DNA of 6,252 nt from Cyclobacteriaceae bacterium. GTDB taxonomy: Bacteria; Bacteroidota; Bacteroidia; Cytophagales; Cyclobacteriaceae. The stretch lies in NCBI GenBank assembly GCA_029882675.1, contig JAOUKJ010000256.1, forward strand, positions 1-6,252. The letters are read 5' to 3'. The translations under genes and the position numbers were made by a program. Below the pieces are notes generated by a model. That model saw only the letters and a list, made by a program, of their open reading frames with translations, searched no databases and was not told the DNA's origin. Shown here in pieces: positions 1-5,368 of the stretch (position 1 is the first letter of the stretch; each line of letters starts with the position of its first letter).

Positions 1-157
1 TCTCTCCGTTATCATGAGCGAGTCCTTCCAGTGTACTATTAATAAAGATGAATTTTTCAAGTACCGCATTACTAACCTGTAACGCGAGTAGCGCGGTTAG
101 TACGAGATACATCATACCAATCATCTTATCTCTTGGGGATTGTTTACCTCCAGCCAT
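1..157 (-). CDS. gldM: GldM/PorM, T9SS inner-membrane motor protein (N-terminal 52 codons only)
   Basis: This is the start of gldM; the gene runs off the left edge. The 52 visible residues begin MAGGKQSPRDKMIGMMYLVL and carry the family's N-terminal signature: a short cytoplasmic segment with a PR pair, then one transmembrane helix at about residues 13-35 (MYLVLTALLALQVSNAVL). In the family, this helix threads through the GldL pentamer, and the large periplasmic part, not visible here, reaches the GldK/GldN ring. Arg9 aligns with the conserved basic residue thought to pair with the motor glutamate of GldL. The ATG at 155-157 is the only sensible start, because it gives the conserved MAGGK opening. 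It lies 30 bp after the gldL stop, so co-transcription with gldL is likely. No Shine-Dalgarno sequence is visible, only an A-rich leader, as is usual in Bacteroidota. The identification is firm although the gene is partial. Confidence 0.96.
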   Translation of the reverse strand, partial: MAGGKQSPRDKMIGMMYLVLTALLALQVSNAVLEKFIFINSTLEGLAHDNGE

Positions 158-187
158 TGTAAGTTTTGTTTAGTTAATTAAAAAAAT

Positions 188-1012
188 TTACTTACTCTCG
201 CCGCTTCCAGTGCCTCTCATAGCAGTCAGCATATTACCGTACACATTGTTTAGTGCCGTCAAATTACCTGTGAGTTTTGAAAGCTCCTGGGTAAACATTT
301 TTGAGTTCTCACCGACTTTAGACATACTGTCAACAGCTTCAGTCATGTTGGTATAGAACTTATTCATCGCTTTTAAGTGCGTATTGGCATCTTTCAATTC
401 CAATTCATAAACAGAATTTAAAGCGCCCAGATTTTTTGTTACATTTTGTACTTGCGTATGATACTCTTGAGTATCTATTGCAGCATTGGCCATACCTGCC
501 ATTGCACTAGCCGTAGAAGCATACGACTTATTCATTTCCAATAAGGATTTTGAGGCCGTACCTACATTTTTCGCATACTCATTGGTCGCTACAGCAGCAT
601 TGCTGAGGTTGGCCATTTGAGATGCCGAATCGGCCATATTTTTCAAACCTTTACCCAGGCTATCAATGAGTTCAGGGCCTATTTTCGCTTTTTCCATCAT
701 GCCATCCAATTTCTCAGAAGGAGAAACTTCTTTTTTATTGGAAAGTCTGGCCTTGGGTTCGCCGGTATAGTCTTCTGCTAATTCAGGGTATACTCTGGAC
801 CAGTCTGTTTCTGCATGCTGTGGTTCAAATGCACTCAGGAAGAATATGATGGCTTCTACGGTTAAGCCTATTCCAAGCATTTCTGCCGCACCAGGCAGGT
901 GGAGTATTTTAAACATGGCACCTACAATAACTACCGCAGCACCAATACCATATACCTTGGGCATTATGGTTTTAAAGAGTAATTCAGCAAATCCGCCTTT
1001 TTTCTTGCTCAT
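188..1012 (-). CDS. gldL: GldL/PorL, T9SS and gliding motor protein
   Basis: GldL forms the inner-membrane pentamer that, with a GldM dimer, converts proton-motive force into mechanical work for type IX secretion and gliding. The 274-residue product has two transmembrane helices, about residues 19-37 (KVYGIGAAVVIVGAMFKI) and 44-62 (EMLGIGLTVEAIIFFLSAF). They are followed by the family block AFEPQHAETDWSRVYPELAE at 61-80. Glu53 in the second helix, Lys35 in the first and Glu63 just after the second match, by position and spacing, the charged residues described as critical in Flavobacterium GldL. The rest, about 95-265, is a helical cytoplasmic tail rich in Ala, Met, Asn and Ser, with an internal repeat listed separately. 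The length is slightly above that of Flavobacterium GldL (about 215 residues, from memory), and the excess is in the tail. The start ATG at 1010-1012 gives the usual short lysine-rich N-terminus. The gap to gldK upstream is 65 bp and to gldM downstream 30 bp. Confidence 0.97.
   Translation of the reverse strand: MSKKKGGFAELLFKTIMPKVYGIGAAVVIVGAMFKILHLPGAAEMLGIGLTVEAIIFFLSAFEPQHAETDWSRVYPELAEDYTGEPKARLSNKKEVSPSEKLDGMMEKAKIGPELIDSLGKGLKNMADSASQMANLSNAAVATNEYAKNVGTASKSLLEMNKSYASTASAMAGMANAAIDTQEYHTQVQNVTKNLGALNSVYELELKDANTHLKAMNKFYTNMTEAVDSMSKVGENSKMFTQELSKLTGNLTALNNVYGNMLTAMRGTGSGESK
239..625 (-). repeat. Three-copy internal protein repeat in the GldL cytoplasmic tail
   Basis: Residues 130-164, 168-202 and 224-258 of GldL align without gaps. 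Copies 1 and 2 are offset by 38 residues and share a block with Asn-Ala-Ala (138-140 and 176-178), then Thr, then Glu-Tyr (145-146 and 183-184). Copies 2 and 3 are offset by 56 residues and share VTKNLGALNSVY against LTGNLTALNNVY. All copies end in a Leu/Met-Asn-x-x-Tyr box: M160-Y164, L198-Y202, L254-Y258. A fourth such box, M216-Y220, lies between copies 2 and 3. The box spacings are therefore 38, 18 and 38 residues. Fifty-six residues equals eight heptads, which fits a long helical or coiled-coil tail. The repetition is in the protein, and no long exact DNA repeat underlies it. Confidence 0.7.
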
Positions 1013-1077
1013 TGTCTTATGTTTTTTCGTTAAATACTTGTTTAATCAGGGATAAATATAATAAGAAATTATTACTT

Positions 1078-2163
1078 CTAAAATTCAAATCCGGAAGAAC
1101 GTCCTAAATGTGTCATAGCATTGCGAAAACCTATGAAAGCACGTGTGGAATCCCTGTACTCGTAGGTACGTGTGCCCGTCTGAAGATAATAAGCAATATC
1201 TTTCCAGGAACCGCCTCTTACCACTTTTTTAGGTACAACCAACGGATCGTAATATTCATCCTCGGGATCGGTTCTTCGATCGATAAATTCAGGGTTTAGA
1301 TCCCATACTGTAGGGACAGATGCCGGGTTAAAATCGTCAAGAACCCACTCCGCCACGTTTCCGGACATATCGTAGAGACCAAAGTCATTTGGGAAGAAAG
1401 ATTCAATGGGTGCAGTATAATGGAATCCATCATCGTAATAATTACCACGACCAGGCTTAAAGTTAGCCAGCATACAACCTCTGCTATTTCTTATATAAGG
1501 ATTACCCCATGGGTACTTGGCCATGTCACGACCACCGCGTGCGGCATATTCCCATTCAGCTTCTGAGGGCAACCTGAAATTCGGCATCATTGGTTCGCCA
1601 ATTTGCTTCCTGTAATCATTCCAATAATTTGTACGCCACTGGCTAAAATAGGTGGCCGCACTCCAGCTTATGCCCACGACAGGATAATCATCGTATCCCG
1701 GATGCCAGTAATAATAGTCCTGCATAGGATCTCCCATGTGGTGAGAAAAGTCTCTTTCCCAGACTGTAGTATCGGGGTAATACAACTCATAAAAATCTCC
1801 TTCGGTAAGCACACCTGCAGAAACGGAATCTTCCAGCAGTCTGATGGTAAACTGACGGTATTCATTGTTTGTGATTTCCGTATCGTCCATAAAAAACTGA
1901 CCGATCGTAACCTGTTTGTTAAAGTTTATTTGTGTAGAGGCGGGATCTTCATCAGTTTGCCCCATATGAAATGTACCTGCACGGATTGGCACCATACCAT
2001 ACGGTTGAACCATGACCCAACCTTCCCTTCCGGACACTCCAACCAGTTCTCCACCATCGCCGCCATCGCCGCCCAAGCCCAATAAGCTACATCCACTCAA
2101 TGATGAGATAGCCACAATCCCCAGAATGAAAACACATTTACCCAAGTTTAGCCTTTTATACAT
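1078..2163 (-). CDS. gldK: GldK/PorK, T9SS ring lipoprotein with a formylglycine-enzyme-like fold
   Basis: GldK is the outer-membrane-anchored lipoprotein that, with GldN, builds the periplasmic ring of the T9SS. The 361-residue product starts with a lipoprotein signal peptide: basic MYKRLNLGK, a hydrophobic core at 10-21, and lipobox LSGC with the lipidated Cys at 25. A Gly/Asp linker (31-38) follows, then a FGE-sulfatase/SUMF1-type domain from about 55 to 350. Landmarks in order are MVPIRAGTFHMG (57-68), DDTEITNNEY (93-102), YPVVGISWSAA (160-170), FRLPSEAEWEYAARGG (196-211), NDFGLYDMSGNVAEW (259-273), VVRGGSW (314-320) and FIGFRNA (343-349). The stretch TRTYEYRDSTRAFIGFR has no cysteines where true formylglycine-generating enzymes carry their catalytic pair, so this is a structural pseudoenzyme, as in known GldK. 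At 361 residues it is shorter than Flavobacterium GldK (about 460). GldJ is a paralogue with the same fold, but the position immediately before gldL favours GldK. Confidence 0.95.
   Translation of the reverse strand: MYKRLNLGKCVFILGIVAISSLSGCSLLGLGGDGGDGGELVGVSGREGWVMVQPYGMVPIRAGTFHMGQTDEDPASTQINFNKQVTIGQFFMDDTEITNNEYRQFTIRLLEDSVSAGVLTEGDFYELYYPDTTVWERDFSHHMGDPMQDYYYWHPGYDDYPVVGISWSAATYFSQWRTNYWNDYRKQIGEPMMPNFRLPSEAEWEYAARGGRDMAKYPWGNPYIRNSRGCMLANFKPGRGNYYDDGFHYTAPIESFFPNDFGLYDMSGNVAEWVLDDFNPASVPTVWDLNPEFIDRRTDPEDEYYDPLVVPKKVVRGGSWKDIAYYLQTGTRTYEYRDSTRAFIGFRNAMTHLGRSSGFEF
2054..2073 (-). repeat. Short 9-bp tandem repeat coding the GldK Gly/Asp linker
   Basis: On the plus strand the unit ccatcgccg occurs twice in a row (2054-2062 and 2063-2071), followed by two bases of a third unit. 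On the minus strand it encodes Gly-Gly-Asp steps in the linker just after the lipidated cysteine of GldK (residues 31-38). It is locally GC-rich inside an otherwise AT-leaning gene. A 9-bp slip would preserve the reading frame and only lengthen or shorten the tether. Confidence 0.55.
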
Positions 2164-2205
2164 AATTATCTTTTTTCTTTACTTTGCACTTAATAACAAT
2201 ATCAA

Positions 2206-2213
2206 CAAAATTA
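2206..2213 (-). promoter_or_regulatory. Candidate -7 element for gldK (TAATTTTG)
   Basis: Read on the minus strand this is TAATTTTG, an exact match to the Bacteroidota -7 consensus TAnnTTTG. It would place transcription start near 2202, about 40 bases before the gldK ATG. No TTG is found 19-21 bases further upstream. That region is occupied instead by the perfect inverted repeat at 2233-2254, which would fit an activator-dependent promoter. An 8-mer match in AT-rich DNA can arise by chance. Confidence 0.35.
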
Positions 2214-2232
2214 TTGAATTGGTCAACTTGTC

Positions 2233-2254
2233 CTGAAATTTACTCAAATTTCAG
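2233..2254. promoter_or_regulatory. Perfect 9-bp inverted repeat, possible operator for gldK
   Basis: The sequence ctgaaattt, a 4-base spacer actc, then aaatttcag is a perfect 9+4+9 dyad in the porP-gldK gap. Neither strand has a T-run after it, so it does not look like an intrinsic terminator. Its centre lies about 41 bases upstream of the start implied by the -7 element at 2206-2213, the position typical of an activator site overlapping the -35 region. No specific regulator can be named from the sequence. Confidence 0.4.
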
Positions 2255-2300
2255 ATCGCTAATTAACGTCTTTTGGCTTTTATTTTATAATATTATCCTA

Positions 2301-2331
2301 CAAAGTGAATATATAAGATTCAAAACGCAAA
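2301..2331 (-). promoter_or_regulatory. Alternative candidate promoter upstream of gldK
   Basis: On the minus strand, TTTG at 2328-2331 is followed after 19 bases by TCACTTTG at 2301-2308. The spacing and both TTTG cores fit the Bacteroidota promoter pattern, with one mismatch in the -7 element (TC in place of TA). It would give a leader of about 130 bases for gldK, one that includes the inverted repeat. It is weaker than a full consensus and competes with the candidate at 2206-2213. Confidence 0.25.
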
Positions 2332-2350
2332 ATAAATCGTTAATTTTATT

Positions 2351-3316
2351 TTAATGCCTAAAGCGGGGGGTATGTTGAATTTTCTTATTCACAGGCCCAA
2401 TCCCAGGCAATTCATACATTAATATAAACTCGTGTGAAGTAGGCTCCTTCGCTATTCGATCTTTAAACACATAACCAAAACTATAGCCCACTTTCAACGA
2501 TTTGTCTTTCAAAAAATTATATCCCAGCAAAGCACCAATATCTTCTGACTGTCTCACCGTCAGTCCTCCCCAAAATTGTTCCTGGCCTCTTTGCATCATG
2601 GTTAATATTAAACCTAAAGTCACATTATATTGTTTAAAATCTGTCTGCATTAAAGCAGAAGAGTGTAATCTGGCCATTGTACTTATATCATAATAATAGC
2701 CTCCGGTAATGAACATATGATTTGCAAGTGCATTGCGTACATCATTCAGGCCAAAATCAAAGGAAGATTTCAGGATGTGATTGAAACTAACCCCTCCGTA
2801 ATAATCTTCATGGACGAAAAATATTCCACCCGCCATATCTGGTCTGATTTGAGATTCTTTTCCCGATTTTCCTGAAAGCACCGGATCATCCGGATCAATA
2901 GCCCGCAGGTAATCCCACTGAATAGACTGGGAAAAGAAGCCTGTTCTCAGACCAACAGAAACTTTGGAATCCTTCACGCCCAGATGGTAAGCGAAAGACC
3001 CTTGCATTTCAAGGTTATTTTGCGGACCCAATTGGTCATGCACTATATGTGTACCAAAGCCACTTTTAAGTTTATATATCGGTGTTGACAAACTAAACAC
3101 CTGAGTAGTTGGTGCCCCCCCATCATCAAAAGTTGATTGATACCATGCCCATTGGCTTCTGTGCAAAAGGGTTATTTTAGTGATATTTTCAACTCCTGCC
3201 CAAGCGGGATTATAGTAGAGGTGATTATTCATGTAATAGGAAAACTGTGCATCTTGTTGCGCAAACAATGAACCTATCATGACAAAAAATACAAGACTGA
3301 AAAGTAATTTCCTCAT
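2351..3316 (-). CDS. porP: PorP/SprF-family type IX secretion system outer-membrane protein
   Basis: The 321-residue product has a signal peptide (MRKLLFSLVFFVMIGSLFA, likely cleaved before QQDAQ) and a predicted beta-barrel body of about 14 short amphipathic strands. Family marks are FSYYMNNHLYYNPAWAG (25-41), RSQW (53-56), GFGTHIVHDQLGP (86-98), PDMAGGIFF (159-167), GGVSFNHI (174-181) and SHEFILMYEL near the C-terminus. It ends in TPRFRH, which resembles the basic tail common in the family. PorP in Porphyromonas is needed for T9SS function and binds the PorKLMN complex. SprF in Flavobacterium is needed for surface display of the adhesin SprB. Bacteroidota often carry many paralogues, but the copy just before gldK corresponds to PorP of the porPKLMN cluster, so I use that symbol. 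The gap to gldK is 187 bp and to hemD 121 bp. The start is fixed by the signal peptide. Confidence 0.93.
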   Translation of the reverse strand: MRKLLFSLVFFVMIGSLFAQQDAQFSYYMNNHLYYNPAWAGVENITKITLLHRSQWAWYQSTFDDGGAPTTQVFSLSTPIYKLKSGFGTHIVHDQLGPQNNLEMQGSFAYHLGVKDSKVSVGLRTGFFSQSIQWDYLRAIDPDDPVLSGKSGKESQIRPDMAGGIFFVHEDYYGGVSFNHILKSSFDFGLNDVRNALANHMFITGGYYYDISTMARLHSSALMQTDFKQYNVTLGLILTMMQRGQEQFWGGLTVRQSEDIGALLGYNFLKDKSLKVGYSFGYVFKDRIAKEPTSHEFILMYELPGIGPVNKKIQHTPRFRH

Positions 3317-3396
3317 AGTTGAAAAAATAACAAGGACATAAAGATACGATATTCTAAAGATAAAAACCGCATTTTACTCCTTCTTAATAACAATAT

Positions 3397-3434
3397 ATTG
3401 CGGCAAATTACATTAATTTCCGTTAAACCGCAAT
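3397..3434 (-). terminator. Imperfect stem-loop just after hemD, possible transcript end
   Basis: Four bases after the hemD stop, the minus-strand transcript can pair ATTGCGG (3434-3428) with CCGCAAT (3403-3397). Inside this, AAATTA pairs with TAATTT around a 3-base loop (3419-3405). The two helices are separated by an 8-base bulge on one side and one base on the other. No clear run of U follows, so this is not a textbook intrinsic terminator. It could protect a 3' end or separate the hemD block from porP. Confidence 0.3.
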
Positions 3435-3437
3435 TTC

Positions 3438-4241
3438 TCAACTTAGTCCGTTGGCCTTTTTAATGTAATACTCCAGGGCTCCTGTCATTGAAGGAGCATC
3501 TGGCAAGGGGGCCTGAATGTCCAAAACAAGGCCATGATCTTTCACCGCCTGGGCAGTTGTGGGGCCGAAGGCTGCTATTCGGGTGTTATTTTGCTTAAAA
3601 TCAGGGAAATTCACAAACAGAGAGTTGATTCCACTTGGGCTAAAGAACGCAATGATATCATAATATACATCATCCAAATCACTTAAGTCTGCGGCAACAG
3701 TCCTGTAAATGATAGCTTCATTATATTGATAGCCATTACTTTTTAAAAATTCAGGTATATCGTTTTTCCTTATATCAGAGCAAGGAAATAAATACTTTTC
3801 ATTTTTATGCTTTTTTAGTATTTCCAACAAATCTGTAGCCGTTCTATGTCCTGTAAATATCTTGCGTTTACGGATTACGATATATTTTTGCAGGTAATTA
3901 GACGTCTGGTCTGAGATACAAAAGTATTTCATATCCGGTGGCATGTCAAGCTTCAACTCCTTACAAATATTAAAGAAGTGGTCTACGGCATTACGGCTAG
4001 TGAAAATAATAGCCGTATGAGCCATAATATCTACTTTCTGCTTTCTGAATTCTTTAATTGAAACAGGATCAACCTGAATAAATGGTCGAAAATCTATTTT
4101 AATTCCGTATTTTTCTGCCAGGTCAAAATAGGGTGAATTTTCAGTAGATGGTTTTGGCTGAGACACCAAAATACTCTCTATTTTTTTCATTCTGTTTTCA
4201 ATAACATCTTCTCCCATAGATACAGTCACCGTTTTTTCCAT
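3438..4241 (-). CDS. hemD: Uroporphyrinogen-III synthase (HemD family)
   Basis: HemD closes and inverts the D ring of hydroxymethylbilane to give uroporphyrinogen III in the cytoplasmic haem/tetrapyrrole pathway. With the start used here the protein has 267 residues. Family features are ESILVSQPKP (22-31), YFDLAEKYGIKIDFRPFIQV (38-57), FTSRNAVDHFF (80-90), KYFCISDQTSNYL near 105-117, FFSPSGINSLF (199-209), NNTRIAAFGPTTAQA (218-232) and the closing PSMTGALEYYI. Together they outline the two alternating alpha/beta domains of the fold. The reading frame is open up to an ATG at 4298, but that start would overlap the preceding gene by 52 bp and add 19 residues I do not recognise as family sequence. 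The ATG at 4241 sits 5 bp after the preceding stop. A later ATG at 4190, giving MKKIESILVSQP, is also credible. HemD is poorly conserved in sequence, and activity is inferred from family membership. Confidence 0.88.
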   Translation of the reverse strand: MEKTVTVSMGEDVIENRMKKIESILVSQPKPSTENSPYFDLAEKYGIKIDFRPFIQVDPVSIKEFRKQKVDIMAHTAIIFTSRNAVDHFFNICKELKLDMPPDMKYFCISDQTSNYLQKYIVIRKRKIFTGHRTATDLLEILKKHKNEKYLFPCSDIRKNDIPEFLKSNGYQYNEAIIYRTVAADLSDLDDVYYDIIAFFSPSGINSLFVNFPDFKQNNTRIAAFGPTTAQAVKDHGLVLDIQAPLPDAPSMTGALEYYIKKANGLS

Positions 4242-4246
4242 CGTTT

Positions 4247-5338
4247 TTATATCCCAGATTGATAAATTATAAAAAAGGGTATTACTTCCGTGCCGCAAAT
4301 GTATGAAAATAAATACGAAATTCGATAATCCCCTGCATGAATAAGCTTAAAAAAGATGATAAAAGATCTCAATACAACGATAAAATAACATGCATTAGCC
4401 AACCAGATGGTGTTTATATTTTCAATTCCTAACCAATATAAAGTACACAAAATCAAGGCAAATGCTATTGAAGCTAACAGCGTAATCCTTAAATAATTAT
4501 AAAAATGAGATACAAAAAACCTCCTGAGCTTAAAGAGATAACAAAAGAAGCGAATGACTAATATTTTAATCAGCAAGAAAACAGAAACAAAAGCAATTAT
4601 CCGGATGAAAAAGTAGAAATACACCTGTAAAGGTTCCCGTGGGAATCCATATTTATATTTAACAATGGTTATTGAAAAGGAAATGATCAATATCAAAAGG
4701 GATATCACTAATAAACTGGACGTAGAAGCTAATTTGACCTTAAATAAATTTTCCTCTTTATGACTAAAGCTAAATGTATTATACCATTGAAAAAAGTTTT
4801 TAAAATCCTGTGTAAAAAGATTTTTAAATAACGCCCACAATCCCATGATTCCTAAAAAAACAATCATGACAAATTCTGAAAATCCTTCCTCTTCCCTTAA
4901 TACCGGGCCTTCTATTTTCGTAAAAACCACATCAAAAGGCTGTAAAAGTGATATGGAAATATCATTTAGCCTTGTATTCGGAAAGGTGAACATCAACTCT
5001 GTACTCCCGTGGATTTTAAACAGACTATCCAGATTGAAGAAATAATCATTGTTTCCAGCAGTTACTCTTTCATTGATGAAAACGTTAATCTTTTCTACTG
5101 AACTTATTTTGAGAAATAATCCTTCCGGATATTCGGCCTGCAGAAGCCGGACAGAATAGTTTCCCCGATGGGGGTTTGTGGTATACTCCCAGTAGTTATT
5201 CGTTTCATTAAAGCAAATAAACTGGTTCTCAAAATTTTTAATTTCCTCATAAGCCGGAATGGCCGATACTGTCAGAGGAAGTGCTATGCATAATAAAACT
5301 GCAATTATACCATGTTTAATTTTCAATTTATTTTGCAT
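4247..5338 (-). CDS. DUF4271-type polytopic membrane protein with N-terminal periplasmic domain, function unknown
   Basis: The 363-residue protein begins with a signal peptide (KLKIKHGIIAVLLCIALPLTVSA, cleavage near residue 26). About 125 exported residues follow, rich in predicted beta strands (for example LFLKISSVEKINVFINE, 74-90). Then come about six membrane helices: 156-174, 204-227, 237-268 (possibly two passes), 283-304, 309-331 and 340-358. The last segment, with CGTEVIPFFIIY (348-359), resembles the closing motif of DUF4271 proteins, which in Bacteroidota commonly sit beside hemD. No catalytic motif is visible. Loops between helices carry clustered basic residues (FKLRR, 269-273), suggesting a cytoplasmic face. 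The gene starts 30 bp after the Omp85-like gene and stops 5 bp before hemD, so the three are probably co-transcribed. Its place between an outer-membrane barrel and T9SS genes hints at an envelope role, which is inference only. The family call is from recall of motif and context. Confidence 0.75.
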   Translation of the reverse strand: MQNKLKIKHGIIAVLLCIALPLTVSAIPAYEEIKNFENQFICFNETNNYWEYTTNPHRGNYSVRLLQAEYPEGLFLKISSVEKINVFINERVTAGNNDYFFNLDSLFKIHGSTELMFTFPNTRLNDISISLLQPFDVVFTKIEGPVLREEEGFSEFVMIVFLGIMGLWALFKNLFTQDFKNFFQWYNTFSFSHKEENLFKVKLASTSSLLVISLLILIISFSITIVKYKYGFPREPLQVYFYFFIRIIAFVSVFLLIKILVIRFFCYLFKLRRFFVSHFYNYLRITLLASIAFALILCTLYWLGIENINTIWLANACYFIVVLRSFIIFFKLIHAGDYRISYLFSYICGTEVIPFFIIYQSGI

Positions 5339-5368
5339 AAAATTTCATTACTTCTGATCGCGCTGGTT

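Noticed and set aside
846..1055. A 69-codon plus-strand open frame opposite the gldL start.
   Set aside because: Antisense to the two conserved transmembrane helices of gldL; its hydrophobic stretches mirror them.
1059..1074. Perfect 6-bp hairpin taataa-gaaa-ttatta right after the gldK stop.
   Set aside because: The stem is AT-only and short, with no following U-tract; expected by chance in such AT-rich DNA and too weak to end transcription.
1668..1865. A 65-codon minus-strand frame inside gldK.
   Set aside because: It overlaps the conserved FGE-like domain of gldK in another frame and shows no family features.
1603..2085. A 160-codon open frame on the plus strand opposite gldK.
   Set aside because: It lies entirely antisense to a well-supported gene, its product is unlike any family I know, and its Cys/His/Ile-rich composition is what the complement of gldK gives.
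2012..2236. Plus-strand frame with a Pro/Ser-rich start across the gldK signal peptide region and the porP-gldK gap.
   Set aside because: The Pro/Ser run is the complement of the GldK Gly/Asp linker repeat; no leader or relatives are evident.
2329..2352. 8-bp AT-only inverted repeat (aaaataaa / tttatttt) overlapping the porP stop.
   Set aside because: Only A and T in the stem with an 8-base loop; low stability and probably due to base composition.
3317..3396. Possible promoter for porP, based on two TATCTTTA boxes on the minus strand.
   Set aside because: Neither box matches the final G of TAnnTTTG, and no TTG lies 19-21 bases upstream of either.
4845..5045. Plus-strand 66-codon frame within the DUF4271 gene.
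   Set aside because: Antisense shadow of a gene supported by its signal peptide and membrane helices.
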